A stretch of DNA of 62,746 bases from Elusimicrobia bacterium CG1_02_56_21 (GCA_001871115.1 MNUR01000011.1:1-62746); one strand, 5' to 3'. Positions 41,501-50,459 are shown, counted from the stretch's first letter. Notes: generated by a model not told the origin, from the letters alone. Made by a program: numbers and translations.

Positions 41501-43895
41501 CGCAGTTGAGGTCTTCGCTCTTGGGCGAGCCGTTGAGTACGAGGCCGGAGGCGCAGACAAAACCCTGACCGCCGGAATTGTCCGCGTCTTCGCTGATCTG
41601 GCCGAGGTGGATGTTGAATTCAGGCCCGTCGCTGGGGCCGTATACTACCATTTCCAGGACGTTCTTCTGGGAGAAATCCAGGCCGGTGTTTGAAAGCGGG
41701 TAGACTATCGAAACTTCCTGGGACTTTGTGAAGTTGTATTTAAAGGCCAGGACCTGCTGTGAGCCCTCTGAGGCGGCGGCTGAGTTGATCTCGCGGGATT
41801 TTATGTTCTCGTTATACCAGTCCAGCGCCAGCGGGTCGGCCGGGGCCTGCACGGGGTTGGCCGCTATAAACCAGTAGTTCTTGTCCATGGAGGGGGAGTC
41901 TTCCTGTTTTACCCCTTCCATATTGTCTATCAAGGCGTAGCCGTTCAGATTAGGGTTAAGCCGGCTCTGCGCGCCTTCCGCCCCCAGCGAGGTTTTAAGC
42001 CCGAACAGATTGAGGCCCTTCAGCTGGGCGTCTCCCTCATAGACCATCATACTGTTGGTCAGGTCCGTGATATTGGGGACGGAGTTGGATTTGATACCGC
42101 CCTGATACAGCAGCGTTGACCCTACGGAGAAATGGCTGCCGAAGTCATAAGAGACACGGCCTCCCACCAGCGACTGGTTGCCCACCCCGCCGAAGGGGGA
42201 GACCTCGTAGACTATCTCTATCTTGGAGTCCTGGCCTACCCGCTCGGGGTAGTAGAAGGTGATGAAGCCGGAATCGTAGTCTATGAAGTAATCTTCGTTA
42301 CGGCCCAGCTTCTTTCCGTCTACGCGGACGGCCTCGGACTGAAGCACTATATTGGGTTCCAGCAGGAAGGTCTTAAACCTGTAGGAATACTCCACGCGGA
42401 TTATCCGCTTTGAGCTGGGGGCGGCGGAATAGATCTGTTCGTCCGGAGAGCCGGGCGAGGTTAAGGAGGCGAAGGGCTCTTTAAGGTTGAAAATACCCTG
42501 CTCAAAATCTACTTCTATTGTTTCGGGGTAAACCTGCTGCGGGCTTAAAGAGCTTCCAACCGCGCTGCGGTTGAGGTCCTGTACTTTCAGGATGAAATTC
42601 CCGGTTCCGTTATCGCGCACTATATTGTTCTGGCCGATGGAATAATAAGTCTTTATTTCCCGTTTGTAGCCGGCCTCGCCGGTATTGGCTATAGGAATGT
42701 CGTTCTGCGGCTTTATTATTTTCTCCAGACCTGTCCCGGTTATATCCGGAGTCCCGCCGGATGTTGAATTCTGCACAAGAAAAGTACCGTTCGCGTTCTG
42801 GAAATTAATTACGACGACATCCTGGGAGTTAAGCATCCGGCTGAAGGTCAGCAGGCCCTTTGCATAGTCCATCACGTAGTCTATGCCCGGGCTCATAAGC
42901 CGGAAGCGGCCGGTATAGCGCGAGGAGGGCACATCCAGGTCGTCGGCGGTCCTGCTGGTTATTATCACCCCGTCCACCTGCGCCAGCGTCTGCTCGTCTA
43001 TATAGACCCGCTCCGTACCTGATTTTATGGGCAGGCGCGCCGTATTTCCGAAAGAAACATCGTAATATTTGCGGCGCAGGTAGTTGGTATCCAGGATGTC
43101 CACTCCCTGGAACTGGGTATTGCCGGTGAACTGCCTGGTCTTGGTGAGGCCCTTGGTCCGCGAGCCGACGAAGGTGAGCTTGAGCCGGCTGGTTTTCAGG
43201 TCGGCCCTGATGCCGAAGAGCTGCTTATTGTAGGAAACGAATTCGGTGGCGGGCAGAGAGAGGTCTATGTCGCCGAAGGAAACGTTCTGCACCACCTCGT
43301 TAGGGTCGCCCTGGTAGATCACGGAGATGTCCTGCTTGTCTATCTTCGTATCGTCATAGTCCACGTTCACGGTTATTTTCTGGCCCACTTTGCCCTGCAT
43401 CCGGACCTGCATCTGCTGGGTGATCTCGAAAAGGCTGAGGGAGCGCGCCCGGGTGACATTGGTCTGCTCGTTAAGGAACTTCTTGCCGCTGTAGTTGAGG
43501 GCTATTACCTTGCGGCCGGTCACCGACAGGCTGGTTCCGGATTCCCGGAACTCCACCTGGGGCTCCGGGGAGAGCGGTATATCCGTGGAAACCTTTACGG
43601 CGGCCAGGGGCATAAGTTCCGAACGGCCGAAGCGGCCCGTTTCCACGGCCTCGCGCGCCGAGTTCCAGGAATCTTCGCTGTATGAAAAAGGCAGGTCTCC
43701 GGAGATACTCTCAAACTCCCCGGACTCGGCCGCGGTGGAAATTTCAGCGGTCCCCAGCAGTTTGTGCGGATCCCTCCTTTCCAGCAGTAAAAAGCGTCCT
43801 CCTGAAGGGGAGGGCGCGGCGAAATCGGCAGGGCGCGCGGGAACAGCGCAGAGCAGGGCTGCCAGGAATACCAGTATAGTCTCTGTAGCTTTCAC
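38562..43895 (-). CDS. SprA/Sov-like giant outer-membrane translocon protein
   Basis: Protein of 1,777 residues with an N-terminal signal sequence from GTG 43895. It carries segments characteristic of SprA/Sov, the very large beta-barrel of type IX secretion: VNVDYDDTKIDKQDISVIYQ, FGDIDLSLPATEF-SYNKQLFGIRADL, GNTQFQGVDILDTNYLRRKYY and RIIRVEYSYRF. The C-terminal third alternates short strand-like stretches and ends in aromatic F (LTFQF), as outer-membrane barrels do. It is shorter than the roughly 2,400 residues of Bacteroidota SprA. A stretch near 700-830 with NCDEQVSNAEDIGW and GRLDSEDLNKNGRLDSQD blocks looks like dockerin-type calcium repeats. No gldKLMN genes are in the window. Confidence 0.75.
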   Translation of the reverse strand: MKATETILVFLAALLCAVPARPADFAAPSPSGGRFLLLERRDPHKLLGTAEISTAAESGEFESISGDLPFSYSEDSWNSAREAVETGRFGRSELMPLAAVKVSTDIPLSPEPQVEFRESGTSLSVTGRKVIALNYSGKKFLNEQTNVTRARSLSLFEITQQMQVRMQGKVGQKITVNVDYDDTKIDKQDISVIYQGDPNEVVQNVSFGDIDLSLPATEFVSYNKQLFGIRADLKTSRLKLTFVGSRTKGLTKTRQFTGNTQFQGVDILDTNYLRRKYYDVSFGNTARLPIKSGTERVYIDEQTLAQVDGVIITSRTADDLDVPSSRYTGRFRLMSPGIDYVMDYAKGLLTFSRMLNSQDVVVINFQNANGTFLVQNSTSGGTPDITGTGLEKIIKPQNDIPIANTGEAGYKREIKTYYSIGQNNIVRDNGTGNFILKVQDLNRSAVGSSLSPQQVYPETIEVDFEQGIFNLKEPFASLTSPGSPDEQIYSAAPSSKRIIRVEYSYRFKTFLLEPNIVLQSEAVRVDGKKLGRNEDYFIDYDSGFITFYYPERVGQDSKIEIVYEVSPFGGVGNQSLVGGRVSYDFGSHFSVGSTLLYQGGIKSNSVPNITDLTNSMMVYEGDAQLKGLNLFGLKTSLGAEGAQSRLNPNLNGYALIDNMEGVKQEDSPSMDKNYWFIAANPVQAPADPLALDWYNENIKSREINSAAASEGSQQVLAFKYNFTKSQEVSIVYPLSNTGLDFSQKNVLEMVVYGPSDGPEFNIHLGQISEDADNSGGQGFVCASGLVLNGSPKSEDLNCDEQVSNAEDIGWLYAPISTSTKRYGAGNGRLDSEDLNKNGRLDSQDFTGGSFGYVTGSKFTDNNDGGALKNRIDFTDNKWHTLYLPLPITSTDTFKWNAIKQVRISLKKGALSGNTGIVKFARISAVGNTWTVLSSTNTGSMQAIGVNNHDNPGYTPIYEAGGDATIVFNNLYGSVSEQKQKNNSSSVAEQTLSLDYANIYSAQTSTGSTVYVYRKFSTAIDVSQHKELRFLVNNAGAIDAGASFYLKSGDVNNYFKASVPLNFTGWRLITVGQEDVTGDNIPDIWTPSSSGVEISSRGTPSLQQIPQFIAGVEATDGSGHTGTVYFNELHVSKPLTRVGNARKVEGAFEIPGWLNFGGKYRFVDRSFQTPVTAIANQDNEQQTGYLNITKMAFFPLNFTAARQITKTPNTLVTGSNNLVNSLQQGRVEKFDGTASGSLNISALPKLGLNYSKGIIDYSLLSRKDDRDLYAANLAYSVPGSLPVLPRTLNLNYSLGRSKVNYEPGGLVTLAGLYDTKERTDAYGAKLTFVPWRGSSFNPGYSLQTAREERAPLSDPLQTERYNKSMQQTVDVNSNLLFARWLNPTVNYSVTTIENNNLNVTTVTVAQSSGVFTTGSIKSINRTAQGGVSLTLSMNDLAPRNRLLRSMVLSSNYQIQDGDSWSSVEKEYNSRPHLWLRDSLRPSSPFALRNSLTLRDTVSSTQRWQPFEGYSFKGSAAPLNTLSLTNNFSNSVQRSEVTGTISKSVNRTFPDMIVSLSQLETLLRVRRWAQGATINLKYSRNTNEAKKLSLDTSGTYGTDLRFKLLNKIDTAVSYNLRLSYKKDLRVNQRTQTTRHDDATLQGTFDYKKFRFTPKADYVSDKTKAALGVVTANTRTITPSLLIKSDFQLPKGLKLPFMKKAIVFTNRIVWTTTLSYAIKASPITIADNNRLFSLNSSADYEAAKNLRLTFNVGLQRFWHKYLKQEEYLAYQAGSTLTFQF

Positions 43896-43944
43896 TTTTA
43901 TTAAAGCCGTTAAACAGTCCGCAGTTTAAGGGTAAACGCAAACT

Positions 43945-43978
43945 GCCCGCATTTGCCGTTTTTTTTCGGCAAACGGGC
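43945..43978. repeat. inverted repeat with a T8 loop between the sprA-like gene and lptF
   Basis: GCCCGcaTTTGCCG (43945-43958) pairs with CGGCAAACGGGC (43967-43978) apart from a 2-base bulge; the loop is TTTTTTTT. It sits in the divergent promoter region. Because the T-run is in the loop rather than after the stem, it is not a terminator. It may be an operator or leader structure. Confidence 0.55.
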
Positions 43979-44010
43979 TTCGGTCACCCGGTTTCACCGG
44001 ACCGTCGATA

Positions 44011-44016
44011 TATAAT
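44011..44016 (+). promoter_or_regulatory. -10 element very close to the lptF start (possible leaderless mRNA)
   Basis: TATAAT at 44011-44016 lies 11 bp before the ATG at 44028, so a transcript starting about 7 bp downstream would have a leader of only a few bases. There is no Shine-Dalgarno sequence before the ATG. No good -35 was found, so the promoter is tentative. Confidence 0.35.
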
Positions 44017-44027
44017 AGAATAAATAA

Positions 44028-45140
44028 ATGCCCGTGCCTATAGCCCGTTTATATATACTCAAAGGTTTCGCTAAATTCCTGGCGATTTCCCTTTTTGTCT
44101 TCATCTCGCTGCTGGTGGTGCTGAATTTTGTGCAGGTTATAAACCAGGGCGTCCTGTCCGGCTTCTCTTTTTATTTCCTCGCCAAGAGCATGGTTTACCT
44201 GCTGCCCAATATTATCGGGATGTCGCTGCCGCTGGCCTTCCTGCTGGCGATCCTGCTGAGCCTGGGGGCTATGTCCCAGGACGGCGAGATAATCGCCCTG
44301 CGCGCCGGCGGATTCTCTTTTTACGAAATACTCTCCGGCGTTTTCTATTCCGCGCTGCTCGCTTCCGTGCTGCTCCTGGTTGTCAATAACTGGCTGGGGC
44401 CGGTGGCTTTCAAGCGTTCCACCGATTACACTATCTCGATGCTGAACAGGGTTACCAAGATAGAACTTAAGCCGCGTACTTTTCAGAAAATCTCCGACTG
44501 GGTGCTTTACGCGGCCGAAGTCGACTCCCTTACGGGCAATATGCGCGGGGTTAAACTTTTCCGGAGGATAAATAAAAATGACGTGCCGGTCTTTATTAAC
44601 AAGATAAACGCCGTCGGGGGCCGCTACAGGATGGCGGATGAAAGCGGCCTGGAGGTAGAGCTTTCAGACGGCCAGTTCAGCCAGACTGACTGCAGGAACG
44701 ACGAAAAGATCCTCTACGGCAACTTCGCTTCCTATAAGACCCTCCTCCCTTTCTTTTCCGGGAATAGCGACGGGCGCCGGCTTAACCAGCGGGAAATTTC
44801 AACTTCCGGCCTTATAGCCAGGCTGCAGGCGGGCATAGCCGATCCGCAGACGGCCGCCAAATACCGCATAGAGGCGGCTTCGCGCTTCGCCCTGGCTCTG
44901 GCCCCCTTGGTCTTCTTCCTCGTAGGCGCGCCTCTGGGCGTAGCGCTGGATAAGCGCGGCCGCTCCGCGGGCTTCGGGCTCAGTCTCCTGATAATCTTTT
45001 TTTACTACGGGCTTACCGTAAGCGGGATGGTGCTTTCACGAAAGTACCCCGCGCTTTTCCCCTGGGCTGTTTTCGCGCCGGCGCTGCTGACCGGGGCCGC
45101 GGGGATCTGGCTGTGGAAACGCAACCTGTACGCGAAGTAG
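44028..45140 (+). CDS. lptF: LPS export permease LptF (YjgP/YjgQ family)
   Basis: Inner-membrane permease of 370 residues. With LptG and the ATPase LptB it extracts lipopolysaccharide from the inner membrane. Six hydrophobic helices are arranged three plus three (about 15-37, 50-75, 95-120, then 285-305, 312-332, 338-362) around a periplasmic beta-jellyroll domain, the family layout. The AMSQDGEIIALRAGG coupling helix and the APLVFFLVGAPLGV segment are typical. lptG follows in the same direction after 44 bp. The pair is interchangeable by eye; LptF is assigned to the first gene by usual order. Confidence 0.85.
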   Translation: MPVPIARLYILKGFAKFLAISLFVFISLLVVLNFVQVINQGVLSGFSFYFLAKSMVYLLPNIIGMSLPLAFLLAILLSLGAMSQDGEIIALRAGGFSFYEILSGVFYSALLASVLLLVVNNWLGPVAFKRSTDYTISMLNRVTKIELKPRTFQKISDWVLYAAEVDSLTGNMRGVKLFRRINKNDVPVFINKINAVGGRYRMADESGLEVELSDGQFSQTDCRNDEKILYGNFASYKTLLPFFSGNSDGRRLNQREISTSGLIARLQAGIADPQTAAKYRIEAASRFALALAPLVFFLVGAPLGVALDKRGRSAGFGLSLLIIFFYYGLTVSGMVLSRKYPALFPWAVFAPALLTGAAGIWLWKRNLYAK

Positions 45141-45184
45141 ATCCCGCTCCGGGAACGGGTTTGCGGCTATAGCGGTAATAATGA

Positions 45185-46273
45185 ATGAAGAAAATATTTT
45201 TCAAATATATAGCGCGCAGTTTCTGGGGCCCGTTCTGCTTCGGTCTGGCGGTTTTCTGCCTGCTGCTTACCTTCGGCAGCCTGTTCGATAAACTTAACTT
45301 TTTTATGAAGAGCGAAGAGGGAGCCGGCCTTTTCGCCAGATATATAATCTACCAGGCGCCTTACTTTTTAGTGAAAATGATGCCGATGGCTTCCCTTCTG
45401 GCCGTGCTGTTCTCACTGGGCAATATGATCTCGCAGGGAGAATGGAAAGCGGGGCTGGCGGGGGGGTGGCGGCCTTTTGACATGATCAGGCCGCTGCTGG
45501 CCTGTGCGGTGCTGGCCGGGGCAGTACAGTTTGTCCTCCAGGAAACAGCCGCCCCCGATTTCTATATGCGCTCCGAGTACCTGTTCGAGGGAAAGATGCG
45601 CGGCCGGGACGACTGGCAGCGGCTGGTGAAAAAGGAAGTCTCTTTCTCGGCCGGTGAGGATGTTTTCGTTACGGCCCGCCTCTTTGACGGCCGCCGTAAA
45701 ACCATGGAAGGGGTGATAACTAATATCTACAAGGAAGGGCGTCTTTCACTGGAGATAAACGCAGCCTCGGCCGAGTGGCAGCCTGAAGCCAGGCGCTGGG
45801 TTTTCTCTGACGGCGTAATAATAAAATATTTCGGCGACCTGAAGACCTCCGCCAGGCGGTTTACGCGCTACCAGTCCGCTATATCGGTGCGCCCCGAGAA
45901 CCTGGTGCTGGAGAAGCTGGTGCCTGACGGGGTTTCTATTCCGGACGTGCTTACCCGCGTGCGCCGCCTGAAGGCCGTCGGCTCCCCGTCTGCCGCCGAG
46001 CGCACCCTGCTGTGGGTGAAAATAGCGGCTCCGCTGGCTAACCCTGCCATGGCTCTTATAGGGGCCGCGATGGTGCTGCTGGCCCGGAAGAACAACCGCT
46101 ACCTGAGTTTCGGCCTGGCAGTCGGGTTCGGTTTCTTTTTCTGGGCGGTGATAATAATGGCCCAGGAAGCCGGCAACGCGGAGCTGCTGCCGCCTTTTAT
46201 CGCCGGGCTGGGGCCGGCCGGGCTGTTCTCCCTGGTTTCGCTCTGGGGGCTGCACCGGGCCAGGGCTATATAA
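45185..46273 (+). CDS. lptG: LPS export permease LptG (YjgP/YjgQ family)
   Basis: Inner-membrane permease of 362 residues, second half of the LptFG pair. It shows the same three-plus-three helix layout with a central jellyroll: FWGPFCFGLAVFCLLLTFG, YFLVKMMPMASLLAVLFSLG and, after the periplasmic part, MALIGAAMVLLARKNNRYL and GLAVGFGFFFWAVIIMAQE. The NMISQGEWKAGLAGGWRP segment corresponds to the LptB-coupling helix. Start ATG 45185 has no strong ribosome binding site. It converges on pgl with only 3 bp between the stops; no terminator-like structure was noticed there. Confidence 0.85.
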   Translation: MKKIFFKYIARSFWGPFCFGLAVFCLLLTFGSLFDKLNFFMKSEEGAGLFARYIIYQAPYFLVKMMPMASLLAVLFSLGNMISQGEWKAGLAGGWRPFDMIRPLLACAVLAGAVQFVLQETAAPDFYMRSEYLFEGKMRGRDDWQRLVKKEVSFSAGEDVFVTARLFDGRRKTMEGVITNIYKEGRLSLEINAASAEWQPEARRWVFSDGVIIKYFGDLKTSARRFTRYQSAISVRPENLVLEKLVPDGVSIPDVLTRVRRLKAVGSPSAAERTLLWVKIAAPLANPAMALIGAAMVLLARKNNRYLSFGLAVGFGFFFWAVIIMAQEAGNAELLPPFIAGLGPAGLFSLVSLWGLHRARAI

Positions 46274-46276
46274 ATT

Positions 46277-46951
46277 TTATTCTTTTCCGCTGAAAAGGAA
46301 GTGGATTTCCCCGCGGGGCTTTATAAACCCCGCGGGGATATTTTTATCCCGGAGCAGCGCTTTTTCAAAGATCTTTTTCTTGCGCGGTCCGGAAGCCAGC
46401 AGGACTATATTCGAGGAGGCGTTGATGGCTTTGAGGGAAAGAGTGACGCGTCTGCGCGTAGTGTAGGTGTCGGGCGCGAGGACCGGGCAAAAAATGTTTT
46501 TATTAGTTTTCAGCGCGCGGGAACCGGGGAAAAGCGAGGCTGTATGTCCGTCTTCCCCCAGGCCGAGCAGTATAAAATCCAGGCGGCCTGAGCCCCCGGT
46601 CTCTTTAAGGAATTCCCTGCTGTAAGCGGCGGCGCTGCAACCGGGTTTCAGCGGCCGGAGGTTGGCCCGCGGAATCTTTATTTTTGAAAAGAGCTGCGCC
46701 CGGGCCGCCCCGTAATTGCTTTCAGGGGAGGAGAGGGGCGCTCTGCGCTCGTCGGCCATGAAAAAGATCACTCTGTTCCACGGCAGGTCCAGCGCCGCGA
46801 GCTTTTTAAAAAAACGGGCAGGCGTCCTGCCGCCTGAAAGAGCTGCGGTAAACTTCCCCGTTTTGCGCAGCAGCGCTTTTTTAAAAAGGCCGGCCGCGAA
46901 GTCCGCCATCGCTTCCCCGGTTCTGAATCTTCTGGAATTCCGGCTTTTCAT
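46277..46951 (-). CDS. pgl: 6-phosphogluconolactonase
   Basis: Enzyme of 224 residues that hydrolyses 6-phosphogluconolactone, the second oxidative step of the pentose phosphate pathway. The family motifs ALSGGRTP, FMADERRAPLSSPESNYG and LLGLGEDGHTASLFPG are intact. The start at ATG 46951 overlaps the zwf stop as ATGA, which fits translational coupling. An open frame extending to 47086 would add 45 residues that duplicate the zwf region and have no family resemblance. It is the last gene of the Nudix-tkt-zwf-pgl run. Confidence 0.9.
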   Translation of the reverse strand: MKSRNSRRFRTGEAMADFAAGLFKKALLRKTGKFTAALSGGRTPARFFKKLAALDLPWNRVIFFMADERRAPLSSPESNYGAARAQLFSKIKIPRANLRPLKPGCSAAAYSREFLKETGGSGRLDFILLGLGEDGHTASLFPGSRALKTNKNIFCPVLAPDTYTTRRRVTLSLKAINASSNIVLLASGPRKKKIFEKALLRDKNIPAGFIKPRGEIHFLFSGKE

Positions 46952-48431
46952 ACCCAGCTCATTCCGTCTTTCTTTATCAGTTTCTCGGCGGCGGCCGGGC
47001 CCGAGGTTCCGGCAGCATAGGCGTGGAGCGGATTCGCGCCGGGGTCTTCCTGCCAGGCCGCAAGCAAAGGGGATAGAAATTCCCACATAAACCGCATTTC
47101 AAAAGAGCTCAGGAAAAGGGTCTGGTCCCCGGACATCGCCTCGATCAGCAGGCGTTCATAATCAGTGGGGTACCCGGCGGCGTCCTGGCCTTCTGCGCGG
47201 TAGTCCAGCTCTATCGTTTTCGGAGCGAAGCAGAGCTTAGGCCCGGGATGCTTGCTGACAAGGGAGAAAGTGATCTTCTCTTCAGGCTGTATATTGAAGG
47301 AGAAGGTGTTAGGGTGCCCGATATTTATGGTCTTGAAAATACCCCTGGCCGGCTTATTGTAGACCAGGTCTATCCTGGTGCTTTTTGCGCCGGTTTTCTT
47401 TCCGGCCCGAACATAGAAAGGAACTCCGCGCCAGCGGGCATTGTCTATCTGGAACTTGAATGCCAGGAAGGTTTCGGCCAAAGAGTCCTGGGCTACTCCC
47501 TGCTCGTCCCTGTAGCCTGCGTACTGGCCGCGTACTGACCGGGTTGGGACCTCCTCCCGTTCGAGGGGCCTTATGCTCCCGAAAAAAAGTTTTTTTTCGG
47601 CCTTGAAGTCCGTATCCCTGAACGTAGCCGGCAGGTCCATGGCCGTTATGGCGGCAAGCTGAAGTATGTGGCTCATCATGTCCCGGGCCAGGCCCATCTT
47701 CTCGAAGAAGGAGGCGCGCCCCTCCAGCCCCAGTTCTTCGAATACGGTTATCTGCACGTGGTCCATGAACCTGTTATTCCAGGTTCCGTCGAAAACGGCG
47801 TTAGCCGAGCGCAGGGCCATTACATTCTGCACTGTTTCTTTCCCGGTGAAGTGGTCTATGCGGTAGACCTGTGACTCGGAGGCGGCTTGTTTCAGTGCCG
47901 CCTCCAGCGCGGCGGCGCTTTCCAGGCTGGAGCCGTAAGGCTTCTCTATGATTATCCTGGACCAGCAGCCGGTTTCGCAGGGGTCGAAAAGCAGTCCGAA
48001 GGCTTTTAAGTTTAAGGCGATGGATTCAAAAGCCGAGGGCGGGGTGGCTAGGTAAAAAAGATGTTTTCTCTTTACGCCGAACCGCGAGTCCTGTTTTGCC
48101 AGGAGGGCTGTCAGCCGGCTATAAAAAGCGTCGTCGGCGTAATCGGCCTGTATGTATTCCAGGCGGCTGAGGAAAACGCTGAAGTTTTCCGAAGAAGGAT
48201 TGAAGCCGGCTGTTGAGAGCGCGTTGCGGATGCGGCTTTCAAGAGCGCCCCGCTCAAGCGGGGTGCGTCCGGACAGGACCATGTGAAAATTAGCAGGGGT
48301 TAACTTTTTTCGAAGAGCCCGAACAGGGCCGGGATTATTTTCCTGGCGGCCAGGTCTCCGGTAGCCCCGAAAAGGATAAAGGCGCAGCTTTCGGGCCGCA
48401 TTTCCTGGCAAAATCCGAGAGTTTCAGTCAC
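46948..48431 (-). CDS. zwf: glucose-6-phosphate dehydrogenase, N-terminus split by a -1 frameshift
   Basis: G6PDH oxidises glucose-6-phosphate to the lactone with NAD(P)+. The main frame contains the active-site segment RIDHFTGKE and the usual C-terminal domain to TGA at 46950-46948. That frame has no nucleotide-binding motif at its start. The motif is in the frame beginning GTG 48431: FILFGATGDLAARK followed by IIPALFGLFEKS, then a stop. The two frames meet at the run A6 (complement of 48305-48310). A single -1 slip, or one missing A, gives FEKKLTPANF and a full-length protein of about 494 residues. A homopolymer sequencing error, a real mutation or programmed slippage are all possible. Confidence 0.85.
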
Positions 48432-48491
48432 TTCATTCCCCCTGGCTCCAGATCCCCTGGCGCTATTGCCGGCGCAGAAACCGGGCGGACC

Positions 48492-50459
48492 CTAATTTTT
48501 CACCATTTTACGGGCGGCTTCCGCCACTTTTTCCGCGGTAAGCCCCAGTGCGGCGTATACCTGGCCTGCGGGGGCTGATCTGCCGAAAGTGTCTATCCCT
48601 ATCGCTGCCGAATCGGGGCCCGCCAGGTCCATCCAGCCTATGGTCCGGCCGGCTTCAAGGCACAGTTTCGGGAGGCTGGGAAGCATTACCGAGTCGCGGT
48701 AGGCCTGGTCCTGTTCGCGGAAAAGCTCAAAAGAAGGGGCGGAGATTATCCTGGCCGCTATCCCCTGTTTTTCCAGCAGAGCGGCAGCTTCAAAAGCCAG
48801 CGAGACTTCAGAACCGGTGGCGACCAGTTCTATGGCCGGCACGGTAGAGGGGCCCCTCAGCAGGTACGCGCCGCGTTTGACGCCCCCGGCTATTTTTTCA
48901 CGATATTGCGTGTAGAGAGGTAGCTTTTGGCGGGACAGAGCCAGGCAGACGGGCCGTTTAAGGCGTACGGCAGCCTCCCAGGCGTGCAGGGTTTCCCAGG
49001 CGTCGGCCGGGCGCAGTACCAGAAGCCCCGGTATCAGGCGCAGGCTCATAAGATGCTCCACCGGCTGGTGGGTGGGTCCGTCCTCTCCCACTCCTATGCT
49101 GTCGTGGGTGAATACGAACACGGAAGGGATATTCATCACTGCCGCGAGGCGCAGGGCCGGGCGCATATAGTCTGAGAATACGAGGAAGGTTGCGCCGAAC
49201 GGGATAAGTCCTCCGTGGAGGGCCAGGCCGTTTATTATGGAGCCCATGGCGTGCTCGCGGATGCCGAAATGAAGCGTCCGCTCCGGTTCTGCGGTGAAGT
49301 CGGTCTTGGTAGAGGGGCCGAGGTCAGCCGAGCCGCCGGTGAAGCCGGGGAGCGCAGCCGCCATCAGATTAATGATCTTGCCTGAAGCTTCGCGGGTGGC
49401 CATCGGTTTTTCAAAGAAGGAATCTTTCTGTTTAAAAAGATCCTCCGGGATCTCCCGGCCCAGCATCGCTTTCGCAAGTTCCGCTTTTTCGGGCAGGGTC
49501 TCGCTGTATTTCTTCCAGAGTTTCAGCCAGCGCTTGTGATCTTTCCCGCCGGCTTCCGCCTGCTCGGTGAAACGCGCCCGCGCCTCCTCCGGGACAAAGA
49601 AAGGCTCGGCAGAGGGCCAGCCCAGCCTGGCTTTCGTGGCCAGGATCTCTTCAGGCTTGAGGGGCTCGCCGTGCACGGAGTTCTTGTCCTGCTTGGGGCT
49701 GGCCCAGCCTATATGGGTTTTGGCGATTATAATAGAGGGTTTTTCAGCTTCACGTTTAGCTTTGCGTATCGCGGCGTCAATTTCCTCCAGGCTGTTGCCG
49801 TCTTCAACTTCCAGTACCTGCCAGCCCTGGGAGAGAAAACGTTTTTTTACGTCTTCGGTAAAGGCCAGGTTGGTCGAGCCTTCTATGGTAATCCCGTTGG
49901 AGTCGTAAAGACAGATCAGCTTGCCCAGTTTCAGGGTTCCCGCCAGCGAGGCGGCTTCGTAGGAAACGCCTTCCATCAGGTCCCCGTCGCCGGCCAGAAC
50001 GTAAGTGAAATGGTCCACCAGGGGGAACTCTGGCGTATTGAGTTTTTCAGCAATAAGCTTCTCGGCCAGCGCCAAACCGACGGAGTTAGCGAAGCCCTGG
50101 CCCAGCGGCCCGGTGGTGGTTTCAACTCCCGCGGTGTGGCCGTACTCCGGGTGGCCGGGGGTCAGGCTGTCAAGCTGGCGGAATTTCTTAAGATCCTCCA
50201 TCTTGAGGCCGTAGCCGTAAAAGTGGAGCATCGCGTAAAGCATTGAAGACCCGTGTCCCGCGGAAAGAACAAAGCGGTCCCGGTCGAACCACTCCGGAGC
50301 CGAGGGGTGGAATTTAAGGTGGCCGGCCCAGACGGAATAAGCCAGGGGTGTGGCTCCCAGGGGCAGCCCGGGATGTCCTGAATTCGCCTGGCCTACCATG
50401 TCGATGGAAATTGTCCTGATAGTATTAACGCACAAATTGTCGGTAGTGTCGAATTTCAT
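48492..50459 (-). CDS. tkt: transketolase
   Basis: Thiamine-diphosphate enzyme of 655 residues that moves two-carbon units between sugar phosphates in the non-oxidative pentose phosphate pathway. Family features in order: SGHPGLPLGATP near residue 27, SAGHGSSMLYA, the ThDP-binding GDGDLMEG followed about 30 residues later by DSN, the pyrimidine-domain segment FGIREHAMGSI, and GEDGPTHQPVEHL. Length is normal for the family. The start overlaps the stop of the upstream Nudix gene by 4 nt, and frameshifted zwf and pgl follow on the same strand. Confidence 0.95.
   Translation of the reverse strand: MKFDTTDNLCVNTIRTISIDMVGQANSGHPGLPLGATPLAYSVWAGHLKFHPSAPEWFDRDRFVLSAGHGSSMLYAMLHFYGYGLKMEDLKKFRQLDSLTPGHPEYGHTAGVETTTGPLGQGFANSVGLALAEKLIAEKLNTPEFPLVDHFTYVLAGDGDLMEGVSYEAASLAGTLKLGKLICLYDSNGITIEGSTNLAFTEDVKKRFLSQGWQVLEVEDGNSLEEIDAAIRKAKREAEKPSIIIAKTHIGWASPKQDKNSVHGEPLKPEEILATKARLGWPSAEPFFVPEEARARFTEQAEAGGKDHKRWLKLWKKYSETLPEKAELAKAMLGREIPEDLFKQKDSFFEKPMATREASGKIINLMAAALPGFTGGSADLGPSTKTDFTAEPERTLHFGIREHAMGSIINGLALHGGLIPFGATFLVFSDYMRPALRLAAVMNIPSVFVFTHDSIGVGEDGPTHQPVEHLMSLRLIPGLLVLRPADAWETLHAWEAAVRLKRPVCLALSRQKLPLYTQYREKIAGGVKRGAYLLRGPSTVPAIELVATGSEVSLAFEAAALLEKQGIAARIISAPSFELFREQDQAYRDSVMLPSLPKLCLEAGRTIGWMDLAGPDSAAIGIDTFGRSAPAGQVYAALGLTAEKVAEAARKMVKN

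Noticed and set aside
43945..43978. Inverted repeat as a terminator
   Set aside because: The T-run is in the loop, not after the stem, and it sits upstream of two divergent genes.
46277..47086. Longer pgl start at 47086
   Set aside because: The extra residues re-read zwf in another frame and lack homology; the ATGA overlap at 46951 is the natural start.
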